From Phyllobacterium trifolii (GTDB lineage Bacteria > Pseudomonadota > Alphaproteobacteria > Rhizobiales > Rhizobiaceae), in contig NZ_JACHXN010000012.1 of assembly GCF_014192095.1 (NCBI RefSeq), positions 62,001 through 126,000 on the forward strand: a DNA stretch of 64,000 nucleotides, given 5' to 3'. A program made the translations under genes and the position numbers. This document shows positions 8,130 through 17,199 of the stretch, in pieces. A model generated the notes under the pieces. That model saw nothing but the letters and a program-made list of their open reading frames with translations. It did not search any database and was not told the DNA's origin. Positions within the stretch are counted from its first letter, which is position 1. Each line of letters starts with the position of its first letter.

Positions 8130-10394
8130 TCAGGCCAGTCCCGCGGCTTTGAGCTTATCGGGCGTGAATGGTGCCTGACGGATTCGCACGCCGGTCGCGT
8201 CGAATATCGCATTGGCGATAGCCGCTGCAACCGGTCGCATGGAAGGTTCGCCGGCGCCACTCGGCGGTAGTTCCTTGTGATCGATCAGAACCACGTCGAT
8301 TGTTTCCGGTGTCTCGGTAATATCGAGGATCGGGTAGGTCTCCCAATCGACACTGGTGACGTTCTTGTCGTCGAACTGCACCTCCTCATGCACTGAGCGG
8401 CTGATTGCCTGGACGATATTGCCTTCGATTGTGTGCGTAAGCTGTCGTGGATTGACAATCATGCCACAGTCGTGAGCCACGGTGAATTTCCGGGCCCATA
8501 TCCGACCGGTCTTGCTCTCGATTTCGACCTCGCAGACGACGGCCACCCTTGTACCGCTGCGCTGCGCATAGGACATCCCCTGCCCCTTGAACTTGCCGTC
8601 GCCTGCGCTTTGCCGACGTGCGGCAGTGCGGGCTTGCCAGCCGGCCTTTTCCGTTGCGGCCTTGACGACAGCAATGTCACGAGGGTCGGTAATGTATTTG
8701 AGGCGAAATTCTAACGGGTCCACGCCGATGGCATAGGCTACCTCATCCATGAATGATTCGGAAGCGAAGTGGATTTGCGGCCCGACGGGATCGCGCAGAT
8801 GCGTGGTCCGGAGCGGCGATGCCCGGTCCAGCAGCGGGGCGACTGTTTCCCAGGCCTTTCGCTTCGCCGGGAAACCGTACGACTCTTCCGGCACGCCAAA
8901 GCCGACGCCGGGCTTTAGCGGGGTATCGATAAGCTGACCAGCCAGTGTATCGCGCGTTGCGCTTTCATTGGAGTTGACGTCAACCCGGGAGAAGCCCTTG
9001 GATTCGAAATGCCAGGCAAGAACGTTGTTATCCTTGTCGAGCGCGGCACGTGCTGTATGGATAGAGGCAGGGCCTTTAGGGTCCCACCTTGTACCGTCCT
9101 TCCGCATACCTTGAACCCTGATCGGTTTACCCGTCAGTTTGGCGATAAGCGCTGCGTCTGCAGCCGCATCGCCGGCATCGTTGCGGCCATAGCTGCCGGG
9201 GCCGGGAACCCAGATGCCATGCACATTCTCCGACGGCATATCCAGGATAGCGGCAACGCCCGCGGCGGAAAAATGCGGTTTCTGTGACCCAGTCCACAAC
9301 GTCGCTCGGTCTCCATTGATTTCGACCACGGCGCAGGCCGGGCCCATGCTCGCATGGCTCTGGAACGGCCAGTCATAGGTCGCCTCGACGACTTTGGCCG
9401 CGCCCGCGAAGGCAGCATCAACATCGCCGACATCTTCGCCCGGTTCACGATGAACCGATTTTGCATTCCGGAGGTGATCGAAAATACCGGCCTGTGTCGG
9501 GAAATTCGGTGTCGAATCTGACCATGTCACCTTGAGCTGATCGGCAGCCCTGATCGCATCCCACTCCCGCGGCGCAACGATAGCCAGGAAGCCTTTCTCC
9601 CGCACAATCTGCACATCCGGTATGTCCTTGACCGAAGTTGCATCGACCTCGACAGGTACGGCACCCGCCACTTCGGGCCGGATCACCCTTGCGTGCAACA
9701 TACCCGGCACCTTGATGTCCACGACATAGTCGCCGCTTCCCATGACCTTCCACGGCACGTCACGGCGCATCGGCGAACTGCCGATAACCTTGTGGTCGGC
9801 AACAGGCTTTATCGTGCCTCTGCCTTTGACGAAGAGGCTGTTGCCAATTTTTTGATTCCACTCAAGCTGCGTATCGAAGAAGCGGCCGCCGATCAGTTCG
9901 GCATACGTCACCGACTTCGCCGGATCAGCAAGGGAGCTGATGACACCATCGTCCACTTTTAAGTCCGGGATGGGTACACCAAGCTGCTTCGACGCCATGT
10001 CGACAAGTTGATAGCGCGCTTCTGCAGCGGCACTCTGCAGCGCTGTGCCGCCCTGTTGGATGCCGGTGGAGCCCGAAGCTCCGCCCTGGTTGATGCTGGT
10101 CGCCGTATTGCCTTGCTGGACGAAGACCTTGAATATTGGGAGGTCGAGCTCCTCGGCCACCATCTGGGCAACGCCCAGATCAGTGCCCTGGCCCATGTCC
10201 ATCTTGCCCCAGAAGGCGACAACGGTCCCGTCCGCATTGACCTGGATATAGGAGGAAAGATTTTCGGGTTTCAGCGGAGGCTGTGTCGCAGCACCTAAGA
10301 CGGCCGCGCGCGCCTTGTGGCCGGGCAGTACAACGGAAATTGTAAGGGCGCCGAAGGCACCGAGAACCGTGCGCCGGTTAACATTGATCGTCAT
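8130..10394 (-). CDS. Molybdopterin-binding large subunit of an isoquinoline 1-oxidoreductase-like hydroxylase
   Basis: A 754-residue large subunit of the xanthine dehydrogenase family, IorB/aldehyde-oxidase-like subgroup, which hydroxylates N-heterocycles or aldehydes at a molybdenum-cytosine-dinucleotide cofactor. It starts with a twin-arginine-like leader (NRRTVLGAFGALTISVVLPG), as usual for exported members. The molybdopterin regions follow, including GKMDMGQGTDLG and NQGGASGSTGIQQGG. Near the C-terminus SGAGEPSMRP carries the Glu of the Mo site. The start ATG at 10394 has GGGAGGTGACC directly upstream. The small Fe-S subunit lies 11 nt upstream in the same operon. No cytochrome gene accompanies this copy. 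Substrate unknown. Confidence 0.9.
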   Translation of the reverse strand: MTINVNRRTVLGAFGALTISVVLPGHKARAAVLGAATQPPLKPENLSSYIQVNADGTVVAFWGKMDMGQGTDLGVAQMVAEELDLPIFKVFVQQGNTATSINQGGASGSTGIQQGGTALQSAAAEARYQLVDMASKQLGVPIPDLKVDDGVISSLADPAKSVTYAELIGGRFFDTQLEWNQKIGNSLFVKGRGTIKPVADHKVIGSSPMRRDVPWKVMGSGDYVVDIKVPGMLHARVIRPEVAGAVPVEVDATSVKDIPDVQIVREKGFLAIVAPREWDAIRAADQLKVTWSDSTPNFPTQAGIFDHLRNAKSVHREPGEDVGDVDAAFAGAAKVVEATYDWPFQSHASMGPACAVVEINGDRATLWTGSQKPHFSAAGVAAILDMPSENVHGIWVPGPGSYGRNDAGDAAADAALIAKLTGKPIRVQGMRKDGTRWDPKGPASIHTARAALDKDNNVLAWHFESKGFSRVDVNSNESATRDTLAGQLIDTPLKPGVGFGVPEESYGFPAKRKAWETVAPLLDRASPLRTTHLRDPVGPQIHFASESFMDEVAYAIGVDPLEFRLKYITDPRDIAVVKAATEKAGWQARTAARRQSAGDGKFKGQGMSYAQRSGTRVAVVCEVEIESKTGRIWARKFTVAHDCGMIVNPRQLTHTIEGNIVQAISRSVHEEVQFDDKNVTSVDWETYPILDITETPETIDVVLIDHKELPPSGAGEPSMRPVAAAIANAIFDATGVRIRQAPFTPDKLKAAGLA

Positions 10395-10405
10395 GGTCAC
10401 CTCCC

Positions 10406-10873
10406 TCACGCCCGTGCAGCGCGCTTGACGGCACGCATGATACTGTAATGTGTACCGCAGCGGCATTTCAGCCCGCTCAGTGCATCACGAATTTCGCCAT
10501 CGTTGGGATTGGGATTAGCCTCCAGGAACGCTGCCGCGGTCATCAACCAGCCATTGAGGCAATAGCCGCACTGCGGAACCTGCTCCTCAATAAATGCCGT
10601 CTGGATCTTGTGAGCCTTGCCATTCCCCCCACCGAGACCGGCCAGAGTAACGACCTTGCCGACGCCAACTGAGTCGACCGGAGTCACGCATGAACGGACG
10701 GCCTGTCCGTCAATATGCACCGTGCATGCACCGCATTGTGCCAGACCACAGCCAAAACGAGGGTTCCGCAGGCCGAGATCGTCACGAAGAGCATAGAGCA
10801 GCGGCATTTCTGGATCCGCTGTAATTACATGATTATTACCATCAACATTAAGCTGGATTTCTTTCGTAGCCAC
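10406..10873 (-). CDS. (2Fe-2S)-binding small subunit of the molybdenum hydroxylase
   Basis: A 155-residue electron-transfer subunit (IorA/CoxS type) with two [2Fe-2S] clusters. The plant-type ferredoxin cluster has cysteines in GCGLAQCGAC and a later SCVTP. The C-terminal helical cluster has QCGYCLNGW and KCRCGTH. The GTG at 10873 is preferred as start since GGGAGGAAGAT precedes it; an upstream ATG frame extends to 10945. It is the first gene of the pair with the large subunit. It feeds electrons from the Mo site to an external acceptor not encoded nearby. Confidence 0.92.
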   Translation of the reverse strand: MATKEIQLNVDGNNHVITADPEMPLLYALRDDLGLRNPRFGCGLAQCGACTVHIDGQAVRSCVTPVDSVGVGKVVTLAGLGGGNGKAHKIQTAFIEEQVPQCGYCLNGWLMTAAAFLEANPNPNDGEIRDALSGLKCRCGTHYSIMRAVKRAARA

Positions 10874-11190
10874 ATCTTCCTCCCGTGAATCGGTAAACAT
10901 CATTGCCCTATTCTTTACGATAGGCAGGACAGGCAGACCGGGCAAGGTTTAATGCTTGTGGAAACTGTGTGAGACACTCGTATAGATGCACGATCACGAA
11001 CATGTGCTTGGCGCGTGAAGTTCATAGCCAGAAATACTTTGGAGCGAGGCCCGCAATTTTTACGGTGTCGCAATGGCATTTACCGGCCAACCGTCGCCAT
11101 CTGGGTTAGATCAATATGTGTTGAGTTCCCTCTCTCGGGCGAAGGAATACACTCTGTGCCGACGCCACCGCATCGAAGGAGAAAGAGAGT
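10874..11190. other. Divergent intergenic region
   Basis: This 317-nt stretch separates the hydroxylase operon from the S10 peptidase gene and must hold both promoters. I see a short inverted repeat, CCTAT-N8-ATAGG, near 10909-10926, and no convincing ORF or RNA gene. The peptidase's ribosome site (GGAGAAAGAGAG) is at its right end. Confidence 0.4.
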
Positions 11191-12798
11191 TTGTATTTCC
11201 ATCGCACCATTCTGCGTCTAGCCGTCGCCTTTGCACTGCTAACTTCGCCGGCTTTTCCGCAAGACAATGCACGGCAAGACGATGGCGCAGATAATAATGG
11301 GAAAGTTACGCAATCGCGGCCACCGTTGAGTGGTGAAGATAAGGCCAACCCTTCGAAGGCGGAGGCCGACACTTCAACTGGCATTCTTGGCCTTTTGGAC
11401 GCGGATTCAGTTACCGGTCACGTCTTAAAAACCAGAACGCAGGACCTTGCCTATACCGCAACCGCGGGAACCTTTAGCCTCTTTGGCCAAAATGGAGAGC
11501 GTACCGCCAAGATTTTCTATACCGCCTATGTCGCCCGCAATCGTCAGCCGGGCCGACCCCTCACCTTTGCCTTCAACGGTGGGCCCGGCGCCGCATCGGC
11601 CTATCTCCACCTTGGACTGGTCGGGCCACGCATCCTTGATTTCGGCCCGAACGGACAGGATGGCACCAGCCCGACGCTCATGGACAATCCGGATAGTTGG
11701 CTGGAGTTCACTGACCTTGTGCTGATCGATCCTGTTGGCACGGGTTGGAGTCGTGCGGCGAGCGACAGCGTAGCTTCGAGTTTCTATGGGGTTGGCCAAG
11801 ATGCGGAGAGCATTGCCAAGACAATCGCGCTCTACGTCAATCACAATGAGCGCATGGCTTCCCCGAAATATCTGCTTGGCGAGAGCTACGGTGGTTTTCG
11901 CGCCGCAAAAGTCGCCTCTGCGCTCAAGAATGATCAAGGCATTCTTGTTTCGGGAATTGTCATGCTGTCGCCACTCATCGACGGACAGCTCTTATTTGGG
12001 GAGAGGCAGTATCCGTTGGGAGCGGCCCTTCAACTTCCTTCGCTTGCTGCTGCAGAGTTGGAACGCCGCAACGCCTTCGATCCGACCGCGGTCCGGAATG
12101 CGGAACAATTTGCCATGACCGATTACCTTGTGACGCTTGCGGGACCTGAACCGTCAGGAAACGAGGCAAAGGCCTTCTACGCGCGGATTTCACAATTAAC
12201 CGGCATACCTGAAGCAGTTGTAGGCCGGACGCGCGGCTTTCTTGACGACACTTATGTCAAGCACTCGAAGGGCACCGAATTCGAGGTTGTCAGTCCTTAC
12301 GATGCGTCCTTTGCCGTCTCAGACCCCTATCCTGAGTCCGACGCTGACCGAAGCAACGATCCTATCCTTGATGGGTTCACGCGCTCATATGGGGCGGCTT
12401 TTGCCAGCTACGCCCGTAATGAACTGGGTTTTCGCACTGAATTGACCTACAGACTGCTCGCGAACGACGTTAACGAGCGGTGGGAATGGGGCCGTCGCGG
12501 CAAGAACGGTGGTATGCGCGCCCAGGCTAGCGCGACCGGCGATATTCGCGATCTGCTCTCGGTCATACCGTCTTTTCATTTGTTGGTCGCACAGGGTTAC
12601 AGCGATGCAATAACGCCCTACGGGATCAGCAAATATGTCATTGACCATCTGCCGTCGTCGCTTGCTGCTGGCCGGGTCGACCTCAAGCTTTATCGTGGTG
12701 GCCATATGTTCTACACGCGGTCAAGCTCCCGGCGTGACCTGACCGCAGATGCAAGAACTTTCTTTTCCGGACAATCCGGAAGGGCTCAAGGGGAATAG
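11191..12798 (+). CDS. S10 family serine carboxypeptidase-like protein, exported
   Basis: A 535-residue alpha/beta-hydrolase-fold peptidase. It has a signal peptide at residues 1-24 (hydrophobic RLAVAFALLTSPAF, then PQ), then an acidic low-complexity stretch. The oxyanion-hole motif FAFNGGPGAAS, the IDPVGTGWS segment and the nucleophile elbow LLGESYGG (S232) are clear. The Asp and His of the triad are expected in the C-terminal third, where SYSDAITPY-like GYSDAITPYG and YRGGHMFYTR fit. The start is a TTG with a strong GGAGAAAGAGAG before it. Bacterial members are periplasmic or secreted and their substrates are mostly unknown. Confidence 0.88.
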   Translation: MYFHRTILRLAVAFALLTSPAFPQDNARQDDGADNNGKVTQSRPPLSGEDKANPSKAEADTSTGILGLLDADSVTGHVLKTRTQDLAYTATAGTFSLFGQNGERTAKIFYTAYVARNRQPGRPLTFAFNGGPGAASAYLHLGLVGPRILDFGPNGQDGTSPTLMDNPDSWLEFTDLVLIDPVGTGWSRAASDSVASSFYGVGQDAESIAKTIALYVNHNERMASPKYLLGESYGGFRAAKVASALKNDQGILVSGIVMLSPLIDGQLLFGERQYPLGAALQLPSLAAAELERRNAFDPTAVRNAEQFAMTDYLVTLAGPEPSGNEAKAFYARISQLTGIPEAVVGRTRGFLDDTYVKHSKGTEFEVVSPYDASFAVSDPYPESDADRSNDPILDGFTRSYGAAFASYARNELGFRTELTYRLLANDVNERWEWGRRGKNGGMRAQASATGDIRDLLSVIPSFHLLVAQGYSDAITPYGISKYVIDHLPSSLAAGRVDLKLYRGGHMFYTRSSSRRDLTADARTFFSGQSGRAQGE

Positions 12799-12853
12799 TG
12801 GAATAGCTTTCCAGATAGGCGACGACAGGAATGTGATCAGGCTTGAATATTAA

Positions 12854-13324
12854 TTAGAGAAACCCGATCCACCGACCGGCAATTATGGCGCTTACCCAAA
12901 GGGAGATAGATAGGAATGCTGAAAGCTGCACTCTCCTGGACGGCTCTTTGTTCATAAGTGCGAGCCGCCAATGGCTATGTTGACTGAGCAGCAAAGCGTT
13001 GGCGATACCCAACCCGACTACCCCAACCTTGATGAGGAAGGCGGTATTGTGAATGTATGCGATGGGCCTCACCGAAAAGAGCATCAATCCAGTGAGAATG
13101 GCAAGCGCAATACCTGCTGCGGCAACACGTGAAAGAGGTGGGCCAAGCGCGCCGATCGGATACTGCCTGAATAGCCCCAGTATTCTAAGGTCCAGCGTGA
13201 TGATAGCGCCCACGACAAGACCGATCGAAAGAATGTGCGCCGCGTTGACAAGCAGATAGGCAATCTGAAACCGCCGGAGCATCACCGCTCCGGGCCATTC
13301 GGAAAGCGCTTGCAAAAACTCCAT
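12854..13324 (-). CDS. DUF6644/DUF2214-like integral membrane protein
   Basis: A 156-residue protein with four likely membrane helices: about 20-45 (LLVNAAHILSIGLVVGAIITL), 65-85, 92-112 and 135-155. A conserved histidine in NAAHILSIG could bind haem or metal, as is suspected for this family. It lies 11 nt after the stop of the small DUF6152 gene and in the same direction, a pairing that recurs in alphaproteobacteria. The ATG at 13324 is preceded by an in-frame TTG at 13327. No biochemical role is established. Confidence 0.72.
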   Translation of the reverse strand: MEFLQALSEWPGAVMLRRFQIAYLLVNAAHILSIGLVVGAIITLDLRILGLFRQYPIGALGPPLSRVAAAGIALAILTGLMLFSVRPIAYIHNTAFLIKVGVVGLGIANALLLSQHSHWRLALMNKEPSRRVQLSAFLSISLWVSAIIAGRWIGFL

Positions 13325-13335
13325 CAAAACGCTGG

Positions 13336-13719
13336 TCAGTTCGTCTTTATGCGCTCGGGGTAGATGTCAAATGTCTTCCCGCCCACGGCGATCCGCACTG
13401 CCTTCATCCGTTTTTCACCTGGGTCAGTGGACCGATTGCCAAGTGCAACTATCTCATCGCCGATTTTTGCCGAGCCGTGGACAAAGCCGGAGCGTTCGGT
13501 CTGACGCGGGTTGCCGAGTTCCACACGCCAAAGACCATCATTCGCAGTTTCCACATCGAGCGTTGGGTGCGGTGGGCCGATATAGAGTTCACGGATTACA
13601 CCCTTGAGCTCTATTTGATCGGCCTCGGCCCAAGACCAGCCGTGATGCGCTGCAGCGCCAGAGACAATTGCCGTCATAAAGACGGCGCCGCCAAGGAACC
13701 GACCGTACAAATTCGTCAT
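13336..13719 (-). CDS. DUF6152-like small exported protein
   Basis: A 127-residue protein with a signal peptide (hydrophobic FLGGAVFMTAIVSGAAA, cleavage probably before HHGWSW). It then has the family's conserved AHHGWSWAEADQIELKG start and a beta-rich body with GPPHPTLDVETANDGLWRVEL and VALGNRSTDPGEKRMKAVRI. The double histidine after the cleavage site suggests metal binding. AGGAGG lies 9 nt before the ATG at 13719. It is the first gene of a two-gene unit with the membrane protein downstream. Function unknown; periplasmic location is inferred. Confidence 0.75.
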   Translation of the reverse strand: MTNLYGRFLGGAVFMTAIVSGAAAHHGWSWAEADQIELKGVIRELYIGPPHPTLDVETANDGLWRVELGNPRQTERSGFVHGSAKIGDEIVALGNRSTDPGEKRMKAVRIAVGGKTFDIYPERIKTN

Positions 13720-13798
13720 GATATCTGCCTCCTCTGCCAGCTCGTCTCGTCGATGATTATAGGCCATTTCGAGCACCAGAACACGGTTCAAGATAGAT

Positions 13799-14881
13799 TT
13801 ATTCCATCGTATGCCGGATAATCTTTGACATCCGTGAAAGGAATGCCGGCCTGGACGATGCAACAAGCTTCCATGACAAGACCGTCTTTGCCATCTGCCG
13901 CGGCAGCACTCCGATGGATAAAAACCACGCCGCAAGGACCGCCCGACGGCGCAAGGATGCATTCATTTCCAGACTGGCGGTTACACCTGCTACGGCCAAA
14001 GCCAGCTTGGAATCATCGGCCACGGGGTGCTGATGTTCGTCCACGCACAAGGATGCCAAGCGCTCTTCCAAATGAACCGGATCGTGCAGATTGGCGTCGG
14101 GCGGCACTGTCAGGCCGATCTCCGCCGCTTGGTCCGACAGGGCCTCCAGGCGACGGAAATCATGCTCTACCCGCCAACGTGCGCGTTGGCCAAATTTCTC
14201 TGCAAAGACCGAGTGATTGCTCCCATGGATTCGGTAAGCTCCGAGACAGGCCTCTATCGACGTCACTTTCCCGTAGAGAGGTGCCAGCGTAACCAGATAT
14301 CCGTCAGCCCCTTGCCTGAAGTCCGGTTCAGGAATCGGCATGATCGTTTCCAGCGTCGACCGGTCAAAGGCAAGACCGCTTGTCACCGTGGTTTGGTAAC
14401 GGCCCTTGCGCAAGAGTTTCGGAATAACATCACCGGAATCGAACGGTAGTTCGGGTGGGGGGAAGATATCCTTAATCTGTTCTTCTTCATCAACGATATG
14501 CAGTCTGAATTGCATCTGGGCGATTGTCGCTTCCCAGGCGCTGACCGCCTCTGATACCGCATTTGGGTAAAGGTAATCGTCAGCATCCAGAAAGAGAACG
14601 ATTTCTCCCGAGGACGCTGCGAACCCCGTATTGAATGCCGCCGCATGCCCGCCATTTCGTGCTCTGAGGCACGGGCGCACCTTGCCGCCATATGATTCGA
14701 TGATCTCCACGGAATTGTCGGTCGATTCATCATCGACAATGATGACCTCGACATCTCCGTAATCCTGCCCTAGTGCGCTATCGATGCAAGGCCGTAGAAA
14801 GCGTGCATAATTGTAGTTGGAAATAATGATCGATACCGGGGTGCGGTCAACGTCGGAATACATGGAATTGAGCCTCAGCAT
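13799..14881 (-). CDS. Family 2 glycosyltransferase
   Basis: A 360-residue GT-A fold glycosyltransferase, likely cytoplasmic. The N-terminal strand is VSIIISNYNYARFLRPCIDSAL. The nucleotide-sugar motif VEVIIVDDESTD, the acceptor-side RNGGHAAAFNTGF and the metal-binding LFLDADDYL (DxD) are clear within the first 125 residues. The C-terminal half is helical and less typical, ending in a basic segment. The start may be the ATG at 14881 or at 14863; neither has a strong ribosome site. It stands alone, so its glycan product cannot be guessed. Confidence 0.88.
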   Translation of the reverse strand: MLRLNSMYSDVDRTPVSIIISNYNYARFLRPCIDSALGQDYGDVEVIIVDDESTDNSVEIIESYGGKVRPCLRARNGGHAAAFNTGFAASSGEIVLFLDADDYLYPNAVSEAVSAWEATIAQMQFRLHIVDEEEQIKDIFPPPELPFDSGDVIPKLLRKGRYQTTVTSGLAFDRSTLETIMPIPEPDFRQGADGYLVTLAPLYGKVTSIEACLGAYRIHGSNHSVFAEKFGQRARWRVEHDFRRLEALSDQAAEIGLTVPPDANLHDPVHLEERLASLCVDEHQHPVADDSKLALAVAGVTASLEMNASLRRRAVLAAWFLSIGVLPRQMAKTVLSWKLVASSRPAFLSRMSKIIRHTME

Positions 14882-15091
14882 TCTGTTTCGGTTTGCGGCG
14901 AACTGCGATTCGGGTTCACTGAATCAAGCTGACAAGGCGCGGAAAGCCCTTGCCATGAGTCTGCACCCGGTTGTGTCCTAGTTATGACGAGAGCCCCATA
15001 GCGCCCTGGCTGGACGGATCAAACTGCATTCTTGTGCGTTGAATCCAAGGGCACATTTCATTCGCCCAAATATCGGTCGGAGGATATCGCT

Positions 15092-15376
15092 ATGCATGGA
15101 GTCAACCAGCAACTTGAAGGTCTTTGCCTGGCCATCGCATCGATCAATCGCTTATTGGTCGCCAAGGGGCTTGTCACACAGGAAGAATTGGACACCGCGC
15201 TTGAAAAGGCGGAGGCAACTGCTCGCGGCGAGGATTGGTATACTGCTGTTTGCTTGCCGATCCGGATTCTTCAGGTCGCCAACGATACCGGGGCCGAGAG
15301 GCCGTGGTCGGTTTCCAAACTTGCGAAGCTCGTTGCGGACAAGGAGCCGCATAAGCGTTCGACTCGAGACCGCTAG
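15092..15376 (+). CDS. Small hypothetical protein
   Basis: A 94-residue protein starting MHGVNQQLEGLCLAIASINR. It contains LLVAKGLVTQEELDTALEKAEATA, a helix pattern like the short regions that precede catalytic domains of nitrile-hydratase-like proteins. I do not claim that function. The start at 15092 has GGAGGATAT upstream and is preferred to the longer frame from 15032. Flanking genes are not functionally informative. Confidence 0.6.
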   Translation: MHGVNQQLEGLCLAIASINRLLVAKGLVTQEELDTALEKAEATARGEDWYTAVCLPIRILQVANDTGAERPWSVSKLAKLVADKEPHKRSTRDR

Positions 15377-15679
15377 AGCAAATGCACTGGCGGACAAGCC
15401 ACCAGAGTAGCCACCCACGAGCGCCGGCAAGATTCGGCAATCACAATAATGTGTGTGAGCCGATCGCGGAGGCTGCTTACATTGAGCAAAATCCTCCAAG
15501 ATTCGTAGTACCGTCATATATAATGGCCGTCATTATTGTTTATTCATTATAACCACCATATAAAATGTTAGCGCCAGAATCACCGAAGTTGTCAATTCGG
15601 GCGGACTAGTACGGGTGGGCGGCAATACATGGCCAGCTTTTTGCACGGCCGTTGACCGCATATTTGTTCGACGGGAATC
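15377..15679. other. AT-rich intergenic region upstream of a regulator gene
   Basis: About 300 nt without a gene. It is locally AT-rich around 15515-15565 and contains the inverted repeat ATAATG-GCCGT-CATTAT at 15520-15536, a candidate operator for the regulator that follows. No ORF with a good ribosome site is visible. Confidence 0.4.
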
Positions 15680-16609
15680 GTGCACATGGACGGCAACGTT
15701 GTTGATTTTGATCCCTTCATTGCCGATGAGACCAGGTCGCGATGGTTGGTACAGCGGGTAGCGATTCTTCGGAACAATCCGCATTTTGCCCCCGCCGCGC
15801 TGATATTCTCGCAGGGAGTGGTCAATTTGTTCGAAGGTCACTACATGGCCAACAAAGTGATGGCGACCATGGCCAGACAGGTGATTTGCATGGCGGTCCT
15901 TGCATTGCATTTCGACCACACCAGCGGCAGCCACGGCGCAACCATATCGGCCATCCAACGCATTACCACTGACGCCAAATTGTGCAGCCTCAGTGCGACT
16001 GCGGCGAGCATCGATCTTCTCGAGAAGATTGGCCTTGTCAAACGTATACAGGATGAAACTGATCACAGAATTCATCTCATTCAGCCAACCGATAGCTTAG
16101 TGGGCTGTGCGAAGAACATCGTAGAGGTGGCGGTGGCGGCGGCCGATAGATTGTTTCCGTTAAGGCACTATCGGGATTTGTTGGACGATGCCGGTGGTTT
16201 CATGGAACGATATTTCGCCTCCAGCCTGCACTCGCTGCTTGATATCAGCACGTGGATATCCGGTCAGCCAGGTTCGCGGTTGTTTGCCGCCAGCGGCAAC
16301 GGCGAGATACTTCTTTGCAAACTGATGTCGTTAAAGAATTCGCCCGGGGACAGCCTTGTGAGCTTTCCATTTGACGAAATCGGAAGCCTCTACGGTGTAT
16401 CGCGGACACATATTCGCCGGCTCATGAAAAGAGCAGAAGCTGAAGGGCTGGTGCGCCTGCTTGAGGCGGGCGGTCGAAAGGTCAAGATCCTTCCTCCTCT
16501 TGTTGATGCCTTTGAGAATATGGTCGCAGCCCATGTGGCGAAAACGCAATTCGGAATGCATCTTGCAAACAAGGATTATGATCTCCTTCCCATAGGGCGT
16601 TGTGCATAG
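15680..16609 (+). CDS. Transcriptional regulator with two winged-helix domains (MarR-like plus Crp-like HTH)
   Basis: A 309-residue protein. Residues about 60-135 look like a MarR-type winged helix (ISAIQRITTDAKLCSLSATAAS, recognition helix, then LEKIGLVKRIQDETDHR, the wing). Residues about 225-275 look like a Crp/Fnr-type winged helix (DEIGSLYGVSRTHIRRLMKRAE followed by GLVRLLEAGGRKVKILP). A helical linker separates them, and the cyclic-nucleotide beta-roll of true Crp proteins is absent. The start is a GTG at 15680 or ATG at 15686. It has an AT-rich upstream region with an inverted repeat, suggesting autoregulation. Targets are unknown; the porin gene lies 590 nt downstream. Confidence 0.7.
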   Translation: MHMDGNVVDFDPFIADETRSRWLVQRVAILRNNPHFAPAALIFSQGVVNLFEGHYMANKVMATMARQVICMAVLALHFDHTSGSHGATISAIQRITTDAKLCSLSATAASIDLLEKIGLVKRIQDETDHRIHLIQPTDSLVGCAKNIVEVAVAAADRLFPLRHYRDLLDDAGGFMERYFASSLHSLLDISTWISGQPGSRLFAASGNGEILLCKLMSLKNSPGDSLVSFPFDEIGSLYGVSRTHIRRLMKRAEAEGLVRLLEAGGRKVKILPPLVDAFENMVAAHVAKTQFGMHLANKDYDLLPIGRCA

Positions 16610-17199
16610 GCAATTCTGCGTTTGTTCGCAGGACGGTGAAGATCAGCGTTGCGCCCTCACGCTCTCTGAACTCAACCCATAACCCCGCCCCGAGGGGCAG
16701 GGTCTTTGGCTATTGACTGGAGATCAACACACCCTCCTTCCGACGCCATTTTTGCATCGGCAAGTTGGTGCATATTGACGTTGCATCCGATCTCGTCGGC
16801 AGTCAAAGGACATAATCAGGTGCTTTCCTAAATCAAATTCCCATCAAAACTTAGCTGTGAAGGCTAGTCTCCGACTGGTTTCGCCAAAAACCAACCGCAA
16901 CGATAGTGTTCAGCCGCAAGATCAATCACATGCACGTCATACCACCTAACACTGCGTGAAGTTGCCCGGAGCGCCGGCGCTGCCGTCGGTTGCGGCGGGT
17001 CGATGACAGGCTAGAAAGCCTCTGCGAAGCTCATGCCCACAAATCCAAATGTTACATTCTAGCAACACCACGACGGGCCGCAAAATGCCATTGGATATGT
17101 CCTTTGACCTAGCCCACCCTGCAGGAAGACATAGGCCCCAGGCATCCGGATTCATTCGTATGCTCTCACTTAACTCATCGTCCATAACTGGAGATCGGC
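16610..17199. other. Long intergenic region upstream of the porin gene
   Basis: A 590-nt region with no ORF that I trust. It contains a strong GC hairpin at 16682-16703 (listed separately) and should contain the porin promoter and leader. A minus-strand frame at 16946-17185 has unlikely composition. A regulatory RNA here is possible but I cannot show one. Confidence 0.4.
16682..16703 (+). terminator. GC-rich hairpin, possible terminator of the two-wing regulator gene
   Basis: ACCCCGCCCC (16682-16691) and GGGGCAGGGT (16694-16703) pair with one mismatch across a 2-nt gap. It lies 73 nt after the regulator's stop. The downstream CTTTGG tract is only weakly U-rich, so termination is not certain. 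Confidence 0.4.

Noticed and set aside
16946-17185. 79-codon minus-strand frame in the region before the porin gene
   Set aside because: Cys/Trp-rich random-looking product, no ribosome site, and it would lie across the porin promoter.
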